This document shows, piece after piece, positions 22,286-33,546 of a stretch of 64,000 bases of DNA. A program made the translations under genes and the position numbers. Source of the DNA: Pseudomonas sp. GD04019 (GTDB taxonomy: Bacteria > Pseudomonadota > Gammaproteobacteria > Pseudomonadales > Pseudomonadaceae). The DNA lies in NCBI RefSeq assembly GCF_029837695.1, contig NZ_JAOEEA010000009.1:209422-273421 (forward strand), written 5' to 3'. Within the stretch, counting starts at the first letter, position 1. Each line of letters starts with the position of its first letter. Below the pieces are notes generated by a model. It made no database searches. It was given only the letters and a program-made list of their open reading frames with translations, and was not told where the DNA came from.

Positions 22286-22477
22286 TCAGAAAACCCCGAA
22301 GCGCACCACGCTGCTGGGTTTCGGCGGCTCGGCCTCTTCCGCCGCCTGGCGGGCCAGTGCCGCCAGCGACTCGGGCCAGCGCGAGAAGCGCAGGCCGGTG
22401 ATGCGATTGAGCCGCTCCAGCGCCTCCTCCGAGTCCCGGGGCTGCAACGGCACTATCTTGTTCTTGCTACTGCTCAT
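22286..22477 (-). CDS. Small conserved-looking hypothetical protein (63 residues)
   Basis: This 63-residue hydrophilic protein reads MSSSKNKIVPLQPRDSEEAL at its start, followed by a helix with regularly spaced Leu, Arg and Ala, and no membrane segment. The composition is balanced and unlike the Arg/Ser-rich chance frames of high-GC DNA. It stands alone between convergent and same-strand genes; the 179 bases upstream hold no other gene. No family recognised. Confidence 0.6.
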   Translation of the reverse strand: MSSSKNKIVPLQPRDSEEALERLNRITGLRFSRWPESLAALARQAAEEAEPPKPSSVVRFGVF

Positions 22478-22656
22478 TCACTCGACTTCCCTGAGTCATT
22501 CAGGCCGCTAGCAGTGTGCCAGCATATAGCTGGGTAGTTGCCAGAAGCGTGCCAGCCTTCCTGGGCCGGTGGTTTCTGCGCCTCAGCGCACCTGCAGTCT
22601 CATGCGACAGACTGCACCTCGCCTTAAACTGACTTTTTTCGTCACTTCTGGCAAGC

Positions 22657-23880
22657 CTATTCCTTGGCCCTTAGCCACTGCGCGAGGCTGCCTTCGAACA
22701 GCGTCGCCTGCTGCTCATGCAGTTGCACCAAAGCCTGGCGTAACGCCGGATACCAGGCCTCGTCCAGCTGCTCCGGCAACTGCCCCGGACGCGGCAGCGG
22801 CCACGGGCTATGACCGAGCAGGCGATGCAGGCTGTAATGCTCCAGATCGCGACACAGCACCCAGCCCCCGCCGCTGGTGCGACAGATCAGCTGTTCGCGC
22901 TCGAGGAAGTCGAGGATTTCCTCCCACTCGTCCTCCGGCAGCAACCAGCCTTCGCGCTGCACATCGAGATGGCGCACCGGCCGCCCCCGCTGCTGACGAT
23001 CATGGAATACCCGCAGTACACCGAGCAGCACCAGCAGGCGTGGTAACGCGCGGCGACGCCAGATGCGCGAGGACGACAGGTTGCATACCAGTTCGGCACC
23101 GAATAGCACGATCAGCCAGGACAAATAGACCCACAGCAAGAACAACGGCACGGTGGCGAAAGCGCCGTAAATCAGCTGATAACCGGGGAACAGGCTGACG
23201 AACAGGCCGAAGATGCCCTTGGCTATTTCCACCAGCACCGCGGCGAACAGCCCGCCGGTCAGCGCATGCGCCAGGGGCACGCGGGCATTTGGCACCGCCG
23301 AATAGATCAGGGTGAAGGCCGCCGTGCTGAACAGCAGCGGCGCGAAACCCAGCAGGGTCTTGGCGCCGATCAGCGCATCCGGCCCGGACAGCAGCGACAG
23401 CGAAGCGATGTAGGTGGTCACGGCGAAACCGGCGCCCAGCAGCAACGGCCCCAGACTGAGGATCGCCCAGTACAACAGGAAGCTGGAGATACCGCGGCGC
23501 GGCTGGCGCACCCGCCAGATCGCGTTGAAGGTCTTCTCGATGGTCACCAGCATGAAGAACGCGGTGACCGCCAACAGCGCCACGCCTACCCAGGTCAGGT
23601 GACGCGCCTGGGTGGTGAACTCGCGCAAGTACTGCTGCACCGTCTCGCCGGACGACGGCACGAAGTTGCGGAAGATGAAACTCTGGATCTGTTCGCCGGT
23701 GTCCTGAAACGCCGGCACGGCCGAGAGCGTGGCGAAGGTCACGGTCATCACCGGCACCACGGCGAACAGCGTGGTGTAGGTCAGCGCGGCAGCGCTGTTG
23801 ATGGCGCGGTCGGCGAGGAAACGTTGCAACAGGAAACGCCAGAACTCCACCACATCATCCAGCCGCTGTCGCATGCCCAC
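22657..23880 (-). CDS. YihY/BrkB (UPF0761) family inner-membrane protein
   Basis: The 407-residue protein has about six transmembrane segments in residues 35-290, with the family-typical [20 protein letters not shown] region and later [18 protein letters not shown]. It has a soluble C-terminal domain of about 115 residues with winged-helix-like spacing. Members were once called ribonuclease BN; that assignment was later moved to a different gene, so no nuclease role is claimed. A role in transport or envelope function is possible. It diverges from the arsC-like gene. Confidence 0.88.
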   Translation of the reverse strand: MGMRQRLDDVVEFWRFLLQRFLADRAINSAAALTYTTLFAVVPVMTVTFATLSAVPAFQDTGEQIQSFIFRNFVPSSGETVQQYLREFTTQARHLTWVGVALLAVTAFFMLVTIEKTFNAIWRVRQPRRGISSFLLYWAILSLGPLLLGAGFAVTTYIASLSLLSGPDALIGAKTLLGFAPLLFSTAAFTLIYSAVPNARVPLAHALTGGLFAAVLVEIAKGIFGLFVSLFPGYQLIYGAFATVPLFLLWVYLSWLIVLFGAELVCNLSSSRIWRRRALPRLLVLLGVLRVFHDRQQRGRPVRHLDVQREGWLLPEDEWEEILDFLEREQLICRTSGGGWVLCRDLEHYSLHRLLGHSPWPLPRPGQLPEQLDEAWYPALRQALVQLHEQQATLFEGSLAQWLRAKE

Positions 23881-23947
23881 TCCTTAGAACCCGTTTCTTG
23901 CTCGACGCGGCTAGAATAGCGCCCTCATTCGCCAATGGGCACCCGCC

Positions 23948-25303
<1,356 letters not shown>

Positions 25304-25322
25304 GGGAAGTACATCTTGGGCC

Positions 25323-26027
25323 TTACCAGCCCAGGGTTTCCTTGAGGAACGGGATGGTCAGCTTGCGCTGAGCCTGCAGCGAGGCCTGGTCGAGGCGTTC
25401 CAGCAGCTCGAACAGCGCGCTCATGCTGCGCTCACCGCGGGTAAGGATGAAGCGACCGACTTCGTCGGTGAGGTGCAGGCCGCGACGCGAGGCACGCAGC
25501 TGCAGGGCACGCAGCTTGTCTTCGTCGGAAAGCGAATGCAGCTGAAACACCAGCGCCAGGGTCAGGCGCGATTGCAGGTCGGGCAGCTGGATCGGCAGTT
25601 CGCGCGGCGACACGGTGGCCGCCAGCAGCAGGCGGCGGCCGGAATCACGCAGGCGATTGAACAGGTGGAACAGCGCCTCTTCCCAGTCAGAACGACCGGC
25701 CACGGCGTCGAGATCGTCCAGGCACACCAGTTCGGCCTGATCCAGACCATCCAGCAACTCGGGGCCGTAATCCGCCACTTCGGCCAACGGCAGGTACACG
25801 GCCTGCTCGCCACGCTGCTCAAAGCGCAGGCAGGCCGCCTGCAGCAGATGGCTGCGCCCAACGCCCTCACCTCCCCAGAGATAGATCAGGCTCTCGGTCC
25901 AGCCGGCATCGGCCTCGCACAGGCGCTCGACATAGCCAAGGGCGGCCGCGTTGGCGCCGGGGTAGTAGTTGGCGAAGGTGGCATCGTCACGCAGACGCAC
26001 ACCAAGGGGCAGCTGTACAGGTTTCAT
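25323..26027 (-). CDS. hda: Hda, regulatory inactivator of DnaA
   Basis: The 234-residue AAA+ protein starts MKPVQLPLGVRL, containing the QLPLGV clamp-binding motif through which Hda docks on the DnaN sliding clamp. The Walker A region reads GGEGVGRSHLL and Walker B reads LVCLDDLDAV; the arginine-rich sensor regions follow. With the clamp it stimulates DnaA-ATP hydrolysis and prevents re-initiation. Its ATG overlaps the stop of the upstream permease gene by four bases. Confidence 0.94.
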   Translation of the reverse strand: MKPVQLPLGVRLRDDATFANYYPGANAAALGYVERLCEADAGWTESLIYLWGGEGVGRSHLLQAACLRFEQRGEQAVYLPLAEVADYGPELLDGLDQAELVCLDDLDAVAGRSDWEEALFHLFNRLRDSGRRLLLAATVSPRELPIQLPDLQSRLTLALVFQLHSLSDEDKLRALQLRASRRGLHLTDEVGRFILTRGERSMSALFELLERLDQASLQAQRKLTIPFLKETLGW

Positions 26028-27118
26028 GCGCTGGACGGCGGTTCTTGCGAATCGCCGGAAGACTCTCCGTAAAGTGCGGAAAGTTTATAGAAATCATGCG
26101 CATGGCGCAGCAATACCATGATCACCGCCGCCACCGGCAGGGCCAGCAGTACGCCGGTGAAGCCGAATAGCTGACCGCCGGCGAGTATGGCGAAGATCAC
26201 GGCAACCGGGTGCAGGCCGATACGATCGCCGACCAGCATGGGCGTCAGCACCATGCCTTCGAGCAGTTGGCCGATGCTGAACACCACGGCGATGCCGATC
26301 AGCGGGTACAGATCGAAGCCGGCGTACTGGAACAGGGCGGCCACCACGGCGGCGCCGAAGCCGACGATGAAGCCCATGTACGGCACGATGCTGGCCAGGC
26401 CAGCAAGCAGGCCTATCAGCAGACCCAGCTCCAGGCCGACTGTCATCAGGCCAATCGAATAGATGGCGGCCAGGGCCAGCATCACCAGCAACTGACCGCG
26501 CATGAAGGCACCGAGCACTTCATGGCATTCGCCGACCAGGCGCACGACTAGACCTTCACGGGCCCGCGGCAGCAGGTTCTGCAGCTTGGCCATCATCAGG
26601 TCCCAGTCGCGTAGCAGGTAGAAGGCCACCACCGGGATCAGGAACAGGTTGCCCAGCCAGCCGAGCAGCGCCAGGCTCGACGCGGTGGCCTGGGCCAGCA
26701 GGCCGCCGACGATGTCGGTGGTCTTGCCCAGGTGCCCGGACAGCGCCTGCTTGACCTGTTCGAAGCGCCAGAAGCCCTCGGCCAGACCGAGTTGCGCCTG
26801 CACCCACGGCAGCGCATGGTGCTGGGCCCAATCCAGGCCCTGCGGCGCCAGCTCGTAGAGACGCACCAACTGGCGGCCGAGCATGGGAATCAGCACCAAC
26901 AGCATGATCAGCAACAGCAGGCTGAACAGCCCGAAGACGATGACCACGCTCCAGGTACGGGACAGGCCACGCTTCTCCAGGCGATCCACCAGCGGATCGC
27001 CCATGTAGGCCAGCAGCATCGCCACCAGAAACGGCGAGAGGATCGGGGTGAGCAGGTAGATAAGCCAGCCACACAGGAACAGTCCGGCCAGCCATAGCCA
27101 ACGCCGCGAATCGGTCAT
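26024..27118 (-). CDS. AI-2E family transporter (PerM/TqsA-like)
   Basis: The 364-residue polytopic protein has about eight membrane helices, with the family region GLASIVPYMGFIVGFGAAVV and the later PMLVGDRIGLHPVAVIFAIL. Some members export autoinducer-2 and others act as sodium/proton antiporters, so the substrate is open. An in-frame GTG at 27127 lies too close to the GGAG site; the ATG at 27118 has proper spacing and is preferred. It is directly upstream of, and coupled to, hda. Confidence 0.87.
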   Translation of the reverse strand: MTDSRRWLWLAGLFLCGWLIYLLTPILSPFLVAMLLAYMGDPLVDRLEKRGLSRTWSVVIVFGLFSLLLLIMLLVLIPMLGRQLVRLYELAPQGLDWAQHHALPWVQAQLGLAEGFWRFEQVKQALSGHLGKTTDIVGGLLAQATASSLALLGWLGNLFLIPVVAFYLLRDWDLMMAKLQNLLPRAREGLVVRLVGECHEVLGAFMRGQLLVMLALAAIYSIGLMTVGLELGLLIGLLAGLASIVPYMGFIVGFGAAVVAALFQYAGFDLYPLIGIAVVFSIGQLLEGMVLTPMLVGDRIGLHPVAVIFAILAGGQLFGFTGVLLALPVAAVIMVLLRHAHDFYKLSALYGESSGDSQEPPSSA

Positions 27119-27199
27119 CTCAGGCACTCCGCCTCTGGTGATGGAACCTGCACGCCCACCGGGCAGTGCACCTATCAGTCCTTGAACGGCTAACCGCGG

Positions 27200-28225
27200 T
27201 TACCAGCGGAAGCGCATGAGATTGGCCGGCGCCGGAGCGGGTGCAGCCTGCGGATCGCTGCTGGCATCCAGCGGCGCGGCATCGGCCGGCACTTCCTGCA
27301 GGCCAGCCAGACCCAACTGGGCGCGCAGCTGTTCGGCGCTGGCGTTGACCTGCCAGACCATCTGATCACCCTTGATCCGCACCAGGCGCGCGGCGAAGGG
27401 TTCGAGCAGACGCTCCAGCTCGGCGTAGCGACCCAGGTCGGCGCCCTGGATTTCCAAGGTCAGGGCGCTGGCGGCGCCCGGCTTGACCAGGAAGCGAGGG
27501 GCCAGACGCTCGCTCACGGCCAGCAGCACGGCATCGGCCAGCGCCTTCTGGTCAGCGCCCTGGGCCTTGCCCTGCTCACGGGCGTCGCCCAGCCACAGGC
27601 GCCACTCGGCCTGCCACTGGCCACCCTCTTCACGGGCCTGCACGGCCAGCAAGGCATCGGCGCCGTAGCGCTCGGAGGCCGGTTGCAGCGCGTCCGGCTG
27701 ACTGGCGGCGAGGTTTTCCGGAGTAGCGACCAGCTGTTCCTCTAGATCGGCCAGCGGCAGGCGTAGCGGCAAGCCGCGATGCTGGGCGGCCTGTTGCAGC
27801 GGCGCGGCCGCTTCCTGGCCATCGCCGATCAGGCTGACACCTTCGGCGCCGCTGTTCAGCCACCAGGCCAGAATGGCCGGGCGATTGGCGCCCCACAGCG
27901 CCAGGCCGGCCTGGCGCAGCTTGTTCTCGGTGGTCACAGGATCGAAGTCCACCACCAGGGTCTCGCCTTCATAGACGTATTGGCTAACCAGCTGTTGCGG
28001 GTCGTGGCGCACTCCTTCCAGCGCCGGGCTCTGCACCGCCTTGGCGTCGCCGGTCAGGCGCAGCACCAGGGTCTCCAGGGCGCGATTGAGGGCGGCGGTG
28101 CGCTCCTCCGGCTGCTGGCTGGAGACCGGCTCGCGCACCTGGTAGAGGCCGCTGACCGTCTCGGCCAGGGCCGGCAGGCTGAGCAGCGAGAGGCAAAGTG
28201 CAAACAGGCGGGCGGACAGGCGCAT
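27200..28225 (-). CDS. DUF2066 periplasmic protein
   Basis: The 341-residue precursor has a signal peptide (MRLSARLFALCLSLLSLPALA) and a DUF2066 domain recognised by the RTAALNRALETLVLRLTGDA region. The C-terminal tail is Pro/Ala-rich before LMRFRW. Function unknown. It lies divergent from purM with 198 bases between, and ahead of the permease-hda pair on the same strand. Confidence 0.83.
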   Translation of the reverse strand: MRLSARLFALCLSLLSLPALAETVSGLYQVREPVSSQQPEERTAALNRALETLVLRLTGDAKAVQSPALEGVRHDPQQLVSQYVYEGETLVVDFDPVTTENKLRQAGLALWGANRPAILAWWLNSGAEGVSLIGDGQEAAAPLQQAAQHRGLPLRLPLADLEEQLVATPENLAASQPDALQPASERYGADALLAVQAREEGGQWQAEWRLWLGDAREQGKAQGADQKALADAVLLAVSERLAPRFLVKPGAASALTLEIQGADLGRYAELERLLEPFAARLVRIKGDQMVWQVNASAEQLRAQLGLAGLQEVPADAAPLDASSDPQAAPAPAPANLMRFRW

Positions 28226-28423
28226 CGATTAGGGTCTCGGTTGGGGAGGATGTGCCTGGGCGGCACTCGAAGGGCTATACCTTAAACAGCCGCCTGTCCC
28301 CCGGCAACCGTCGCGCCAGGTGGCCGCTGGCGGGCAAGCCTGATAAAATCGCGCGCCTTCGCGGACCGGCCCGCGCCAATGCCGGTCGCCCACAGCATTC
28401 CCCCCTTCTAAAGGCCTGAACCC

Positions 28424-29482
28424 ATGAGCAAGCAACCCTCCATCAGCTACAAGGATGCAGGTGTCGACATCGACGCCGGCGAAGCCCTGGTCGAGCGCAT
28501 CAAAGGCGTGGCCAAGCGTACCGCGCGTCCGGAAGTCATGGGTGGCCTGGGTGGTTTCGGCGCCCTTTGCGAAATTCCTGCCGGCTACAAGCAGCCGGTA
28601 CTGGTGTCCGGCACCGACGGCGTCGGCACCAAGCTGCGCCTGGCGCTGAACCTGAACAAGCACGACAGCATCGGCCAGGACCTGGTCGCCATGTGCGTCA
28701 ACGACCTGGTGGTGTGCGGCGCCGAGCCGCTGTTCTTCCTCGACTATTACGCCACCGGCAAGCTGAACGTCGACGTGGCTGCCACCGTGGTCACCGGCAT
28801 CGGCGCCGGTTGCGAACTGGCCGGCTGCTCCCTGGTCGGTGGTGAAACCGCCGAGATGCCGGGCATGTACGAAGGCGAAGACTACGACCTGGCCGGCTTC
28901 TGCGTCGGCGTGGTGGAAAAGGCCGAGATCATCGACGGCTCGAAAGTGGTCACCGGCGACGCACTGATCGCCCTGCCCTCCTCCGGCCCGCACTCCAACG
29001 GCTACTCGCTGATCCGCAAAATTCTTGAAGTCAGTGGCACCGATATCGAAGCCACCGAGCTGAACGGTAGCAAGCTGGCCGACCTGCTGATGGCGCCGAC
29101 CCGCATCTACGTCAAGCCGCTGCTGAAACTGATCAAGGACACCGGCGCAGTCAAAGCCATGGCCCACATCACCGGCGGCGGCCTGCTCGACAACATCCCG
29201 CGCGTACTGCCGGAAGGCGCCCAGGCGGTGATCGACGTGGCCAGCTGGAACCGCCCGGCCGTGTTCGACTTCCTGCAGGAAAAAGGCAACGTCGACGAGC
29301 ACGAAATGCACCGCGTACTGAACTGCGGCGTCGGCATGGTCATCTGCGTCGCCCAGGATCAGGTCGAGGCCACCCTGGCCAGCCTGCGCGCCTCGGGTGA
29401 AACTCCGTGGGTGATCGGCCAGATCGCCCAGGCCGCCGAAGGTGCCGAGCTGGTCGTGCTGAACAACCTGAAAGCCCACTGA
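28424..29482 (+). CDS. purM: Phosphoribosylformylglycinamidine cyclo-ligase
   Basis: PurM (AIR synthetase), 352 residues, closes the imidazole ring in de novo purine synthesis using ATP. It begins [20 protein letters not shown]. The ATP-binding features [34 protein letters not shown] and the [17 protein letters not shown] segment are all present. Its stop overlaps the purN start by one base (TGATG), the classical purMN arrangement. Confidence 0.97.
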   Translation: MSKQPSISYKDAGVDIDAGEALVERIKGVAKRTARPEVMGGLGGFGALCEIPAGYKQPVLVSGTDGVGTKLRLALNLNKHDSIGQDLVAMCVNDLVVCGAEPLFFLDYYATGKLNVDVAATVVTGIGAGCELAGCSLVGGETAEMPGMYEGEDYDLAGFCVGVVEKAEIIDGSKVVTGDALIALPSSGPHSNGYSLIRKILEVSGTDIEATELNGSKLADLLMAPTRIYVKPLLKLIKDTGAVKAMAHITGGGLLDNIPRVLPEGAQAVIDVASWNRPAVFDFLQEKGNVDEHEMHRVLNCGVGMVICVAQDQVEATLASLRASGETPWVIGQIAQAAEGAELVVLNNLKAH

Positions 29483-30129
29483 TGGCCGACTGCAATGTCG
29501 TGGTGTTGATTTCGGGGTCCGGCAGCAACCTGCAGGCCCTGATCGACAGCATCGCCAAAGACGGCAATCCGGCGCGCATCGCCGCGGTGATTTCCAACCG
29601 CGCCGATGCCTACGGCCTGGAGCGGGCCAAGCAGGCAGGTATCACCACCCGGGTGCTGGACCACAAGCAGTTCGACGGCCGCGAGGCCTTCGACGCCGCG
29701 CTGGTCGAGGCCATCGACGGCTTCGACCCGCAGCTGGTGGTGCTGGCCGGCTTTATGCGCATCCTCACGCCTGGGTTCGTCAATCACTACACCGGTCGTT
29801 TACTGAACATCCATCCCTCGCTGCTGCCCAAGTACAAGGGCCTGCACACCCACCAGCGTGCGCTGGAGGCCGGTGACAGCGAGCATGGCTGCAGCGTGCA
29901 CTTCGTCACCGAGGAACTCGATGGCGGGCCTCTGGTCGTACAGGCGGTGGTGCCGGTAGAGTCTGGCGATACGCCGGAAAGCCTGGCCCAGCGCGTGCAT
30001 TCCCAGGAGCACCACATCTATCCTCTGGCGATGCGCTGGTTCGCCGAGGGTCGCCTGCAACTGGGCGCCAGCGGCGCTCAACTGGACGGCAAGGACCTGC
30101 CGGCCACCGGACACCTGATCCGCACATAG
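29482..30129 (+). CDS. purN: Phosphoribosylglycinamide formyltransferase 1
   Basis: PurN (215 residues) transfers a formyl group from 10-formyl-tetrahydrofolate to GAR. It has the GSGSNLQALID phosphate-binding start, the catalytic Asn-His-Asp set (LLNIHPSLLPKYKG for Asn and His; the later HFVTEELDGGP for Asp) and normal length. The ATG at 29482 shares a base with the purM stop. Nine bases separate it from the DUF3108 gene, which is probably in the same transcript. Confidence 0.97.
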   Translation: MADCNVVVLISGSGSNLQALIDSIAKDGNPARIAAVISNRADAYGLERAKQAGITTRVLDHKQFDGREAFDAALVEAIDGFDPQLVVLAGFMRILTPGFVNHYTGRLLNIHPSLLPKYKGLHTHQRALEAGDSEHGCSVHFVTEELDGGPLVVQAVVPVESGDTPESLAQRVHSQEHHIYPLAMRWFAEGRLQLGASGAQLDGKDLPATGHLIRT

Positions 30130-30137
30130 GAGATTCC

Positions 30138-30857
30138 ATGCCCCGCGTTCTGCTGATGCTGCTCGCCCTCCTGGCCCTGCCAGTACAGGCCGCCCTGGAG
30201 CTCAAGCCCTTCTCTGCCAGCTACACCGCCGACTGGAAGCAGGTGCCGATCAGCGGCACTGCCAGCCGCAGCCTGGAGGCCCTGGACAACGGCCGCTGGG
30301 AGCTGAAATTCGAGGCCTCGATGCTGGTGGCCAGTCTCAGCGAGACCAGCACCTTCCGCATGGAGAACGATGCCTTCCTGCCGCTGACTTATCGCTTCGA
30401 CCGCAGCGGCCTGGGCAAGGCCAAGCAAATCGAACTGGACTTCGACTGGACCGAGAAGCAGGTGCTGGGCAACGACCGCGGCGAGCCGGTGCGCTTCCCG
30501 CTCAACCGCGGCATCCAGGACAAGTCGACCTACCAGCTGGTACTGCAGCACGACGTTGCCGCCGGCAAGCAGAGCATGAGCTACCAGGTGATCGACGGCG
30601 ACGAGGTCGAGACCTACGACTTCCGCGTGCTGGGTAGCGAGCGGGTGCGCACCAAGGCCGGGCTGATCGAGGCGATCAAGGTCGAGCGCGTGCGCGACCC
30701 CACCCAGAGCAGCCGCAAGACCGTGCTGTGGTTCGCCAAGGACTGGAATTACCTGCTGGTACGTCTGCACCAGGTGGAGAAGGACGGCAAGGAATACCAG
30801 ATCATGCTCAAGGACGGCCAAGTCGACGGCCGTACCGTCGAGGGCATCGCCGAGTAA
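30138..30857 (+). CDS. DUF3108 periplasmic protein
   Basis: The 239-residue precursor has a short signal peptide (MPRVLLMLLALLALPVQA). A beta-rich body starts LKPFSASYTADWKQVPISG, as in DUF3108 proteins, which adopt a lipoprotein-localisation or outer-membrane-associated beta fold. Function unknown. It is the last gene of the purMN transcript and is followed by a terminator. Confidence 0.83.
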   Translation: MPRVLLMLLALLALPVQAALELKPFSASYTADWKQVPISGTASRSLEALDNGRWELKFEASMLVASLSETSTFRMENDAFLPLTYRFDRSGLGKAKQIELDFDWTEKQVLGNDRGEPVRFPLNRGIQDKSTYQLVLQHDVAAGKQSMSYQVIDGDEVETYDFRVLGSERVRTKAGLIEAIKVERVRDPTQSSRKTVLWFAKDWNYLLVRLHQVEKDGKEYQIMLKDGQVDGRTVEGIAE

Positions 30858-30874
30858 CACTCGCGTACACGAAG

Positions 30875-30899
30875 AAGCCGGGCACTGCCCGGCTTTTTT
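30875..30899 (+). terminator. Rho-independent terminator after DUF3108 gene
   Basis: The stem AAGCCGGGC/GCCCGGCTT has an ACT loop and is followed by a T-run. It ends the purM-purN-DUF3108 transcript. Confidence 0.9.
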
Positions 30900-30950
30900 C
30901 TGCCCGGCAACCGGCCTAGCCTGTACTCATCGCCCCAGGGGGAAAGCGCC

Positions 30951-31220
30951 ATGAACGACTATCAGCCGGTTTCCTGCAGCCTCTACGATCACCTCGAAGT
31001 GGCCTGCCTGCAGCACTACCGCCTGGCCATCGAGCTGCGCGACGGCACCCGCCTAGAGGCCGAGGCGATCACCACCGAGACCGATGAACAGAAGCGGGAA
31101 TTTCTCGTGGTGCGCGACGCTCGGGGCCTGCACAGGCTGCGCCTGGATCACCTATTGGCGATCACGCCACTCACCGACAACGCCCGCTTCGACCGCATCG
31201 AACCGGGCCCGCGCTGTTGA
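30951..31220 (+). CDS. rof: Rho-binding antiterminator (Rof/YaeO family)
   Basis: The 89-residue protein starts MNDYQPVSCSLYDHLEVACL, very close in pattern to YaeO/Rof, and keeps the later RELRLDxI-like segment (LHRLRLDHLLAITP). Rof binds the RNA-binding surface of Rho and blocks factor-dependent termination. It is a single gene with AGGGGGAA upstream of the ATG and ends two bases before the stop of the convergent cyclase gene. Confidence 0.87.
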   Translation: MNDYQPVSCSLYDHLEVACLQHYRLAIELRDGTRLEAEAITTETDEQKREFLVVRDARGLHRLRLDHLLAITPLTDNARFDRIEPGPRC

Positions 31221-31221
31221 A

Positions 31222-32877
31222 TCAGCCCTGCCCCGCCGCCATCACCTGATTGCGACCGGCCTTCTTCGCCGCGTACAGCGCATTGTCGGCGCACAGGATC
31301 AGGCTCTCGCTGTCGCGCCCGTCGTCCGGATACAGGGCATAACCGGCGGAAAAGCTGAAGTGGCGTTGCGGCGCCACATCCAGCGGCGCCAGTGCGCTGA
31401 AGTCCTGGCGCAACTGCTCCACGCGCTGGGCCAACGCCATCTGACTGATGCGCGGCAGCACCAGCAGAAATTCCTCGCCGCCCCAGCGACAGAGAATGTC
31501 GCCGGCCCGCGCATGGCCGCGCAGCAGGTCGGCCAGGGCCAGTAGCACCTGGTCACCGGCCGTGTGACCGTAGGTGTCGTTGACCAGCTTGAAGTAGTCG
31601 GCGTCGATCAACACCAGTCCCACGCCATAGCCCTCGCGCTCGGCGCGGGCGATCTCCAGCGGCAGGCTGGCGTAGAGATAGCGGCGGTTGTACAGGTTGG
31701 TCAGCGGGTCGCGCTCGGCGGCGAAACGCAGCTGGTCCTGCAGCTGCTGGTTCTCGCGCAGCCGCTCGGTCAGCGCCTGGTTGCTCAGGCGCAGGGACCG
31801 GCTCAGGCGATAGAAGCGCTGCGCGACCCAGGCCAGCAACAGCAGGCCGCCGAGAATCACCAGGCTGACCCAGTTGAGCATGCGGCTGCCCAGGGGTTGC
31901 GGCACCTGATAGATCAGACCGTCAACGCCCGTCCCCGGCGGCAGCATGCCCAGCTCCTGGTACACCGCGGCGATGCTCTGCCAGCGCCCCTGATGCTGGT
32001 AACCCATCTCGATCAGGTCGGGAAACACCAGGCGGCGCATCTGCTCGGCCTCGAAACGCAGCTTGCCCTCGCTCAGCTCAGGGGCGTAACGCTGGCGAAT
32101 CAACGCAATGCTGCCCTCGACATCGGCAAACGCCTCGCGCCAGCCGTGCAGACTGGCGGCGCGGAAGGCCTCGACCAGCGCCGGATCGCCACGCAGCAGG
32201 CGCTCGCTGGCGAAAAGCGCGTCGCCGTAGAAATCGATGCCCGCCGCCCGCGGCGTCATCTCGATGTAGTCGAGGCCCTGCTGCTGCAGTACATAGGCCT
32301 CGTCGGTGGAGTAACCGGAAATCACATCGACCCGGCCCTCCAGCAGGGCCTGCAGCTGATCGTCCATGGGCGGCACGCGCACCAGGCTGTCGCGGGCGAT
32401 GCCTTCGTGTTGCAGGTAGGCGAACGGCTCGGCCTCGGCATCGTGCAGCACCACGCGCTTGCCTGGTAGATCGTGCACGCTGCCGATACCGGCGGCACGC
32501 CGGGCGAACAGCACGGCCGGCGAATGCTGGAAGATCACCGCCAGGCTCACCAGCGGACGACCCTGCACATGGGCCAGGACCAACTCCGAACCGGCAATGC
32601 CGAAGTCGGCGCGCTCGGCCTGCACCTCGTCCATGGCATCAATACCCGGCCGCCAAGGCAGGATGCGCAGGTCGATGCCGGCATCGCGGTAGTAGCCGCG
32701 CTCCAGCGCCAGATAATAGCCGGCGAACTGGAACTGGTGGCGCCACTTCAGCTGCAGACTGACCGGGCGCAACTCCTCGGCCTGGGCTGGCAGCACCAGC
32801 GCCAGGCAGATCAGCCAGATGCCGCTCAGGAGGCCGCGGCAAAAGCCGCGGCGCGGTGCAGGGTGAATATGGGACAA
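31222..32877 (-). CDS. Membrane diguanylate cyclase with periplasmic NMT1/THI5-like sensor
   Basis: The 551-residue protein has an N-terminal signal or anchor, then a periplasmic substrate-binding domain of the NMT1/THI5 (SsuA-like) type with QLKWRHQFQFAGYYLALERG at its start. One transmembrane helix (about residues 333-355), a short coiled coil and a GGDEF domain follow. The active site reads RWGGEEF (GGEEF 466-470), and an inhibitory I-site RAGD lies exactly five residues before it. It should make c-di-GMP in response to a small periplasmic ligand, perhaps a thiamin-precursor-like or aromatic compound; the ligand is inference. Confidence 0.87.
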   Translation of the reverse strand: MSHIHPAPRRGFCRGLLSGIWLICLALVLPAQAEELRPVSLQLKWRHQFQFAGYYLALERGYYRDAGIDLRILPWRPGIDAMDEVQAERADFGIAGSELVLAHVQGRPLVSLAVIFQHSPAVLFARRAAGIGSVHDLPGKRVVLHDAEAEPFAYLQHEGIARDSLVRVPPMDDQLQALLEGRVDVISGYSTDEAYVLQQQGLDYIEMTPRAAGIDFYGDALFASERLLRGDPALVEAFRAASLHGWREAFADVEGSIALIRQRYAPELSEGKLRFEAEQMRRLVFPDLIEMGYQHQGRWQSIAAVYQELGMLPPGTGVDGLIYQVPQPLGSRMLNWVSLVILGGLLLLAWVAQRFYRLSRSLRLSNQALTERLRENQQLQDQLRFAAERDPLTNLYNRRYLYASLPLEIARAEREGYGVGLVLIDADYFKLVNDTYGHTAGDQVLLALADLLRGHARAGDILCRWGGEEFLLVLPRISQMALAQRVEQLRQDFSALAPLDVAPQRHFSFSAGYALYPDDGRDSESLILCADNALYAAKKAGRNQVMAAGQG

Positions 32878-32934
32878 GGAGGCGGAACCTCGCGCGAGAT
32901 CGCTCCTGTAGGTCTAGCAGAAGCGCAGCGGGAT

Positions 32935-32966
32935 GAAAAACGCCGCATTCCGGCGGAAGGCGGCGT
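32935..32966 (-). terminator. Terminator downstream of DUF2058 gene
   Basis: An ACGCCGC/GCGGCGT stem with an inner TTCCG/CGGAA extension is followed, on the minus strand, by five T. It separates the mazG-DUF2058 transcript from the cyclase gene. Confidence 0.8.
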
Positions 32967-32987
32967 CTGTTCAGGCGTGGCGGGTGA

Positions 32988-33527
32988 TCACCACATCAGA
33001 TCGTCCGGCACCTGGTAGGCGGCGTACGGGTCGTCGGCGTCCGGCGCCTCGGTTTGGGTGTTTAGCAGCAGCACGCGGGCCGGGTCGCGCTCCTGGATCT
33101 TCAGCGCCGCTTCGCGCGGGATCACCTCGTAGGCGCCGCCGAGGCGGACGATGGCCAGCGACCCGCGGCTGAGCTTGTCGCGCATCAGGGCGTTGACCGA
33201 GAGGCGCTTGACCTTCTTTTCGTCGATGAAGTTGTAGTAGTCCTCGGTGGTCAGCTTGGGCAGGCGGCTGGTCTCGATCAGCTGCTTGATCTGCGCGGCG
33301 ATCGCCTTCTGCTCGGCCTTCTCCTGCTGCTGGCGATTCAGCTCCTGGTCCTTGGCGGCCTTCTCGGCCTTGGCCTGCAGGGCGGCCTGCCTTTGCGAGT
33401 CGTCCACCTCGACCTGGTTCTTCTTCTCCAGGCGTTGCTGCTTCTGCTTCTGCTTGCCGGCCTGCTTGGCCTGCTTTTCATTGACCAGGCCGGCTTTCAG
33501 CAGCTGGTCGCGGAGGGAAAGGCTCAT
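32988..33527 (-). CDS. DUF2058 (YaiL-like) nucleoprotein-type protein
   Basis: The 179-residue protein starts MSLSLRDQLLKAGLVNEKQA. It has a long charged Lys/Gln/Glu coiled-coil region (about 20-85) and a conserved C-terminal domain with DYYNFIDEKKVKRLSVN. This is the DUF2058/YaiL family, of unknown function. The start at 33527 matches the family and excludes a longer frame that overlaps mazG. It follows mazG by 19 bases and likely shares its transcript. Confidence 0.87.
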   Translation of the reverse strand: MSLSLRDQLLKAGLVNEKQAKQAGKQKQKQQRLEKKNQVEVDDSQRQAALQAKAEKAAKDQELNRQQQEKAEQKAIAAQIKQLIETSRLPKLTTEDYYNFIDEKKVKRLSVNALMRDKLSRGSLAIVRLGGAYEVIPREAALKIQERDPARVLLLNTQTEAPDADDPYAAYQVPDDLMW

Positions 33528-33546
33528 GGATACTCGCTCTTGATCA

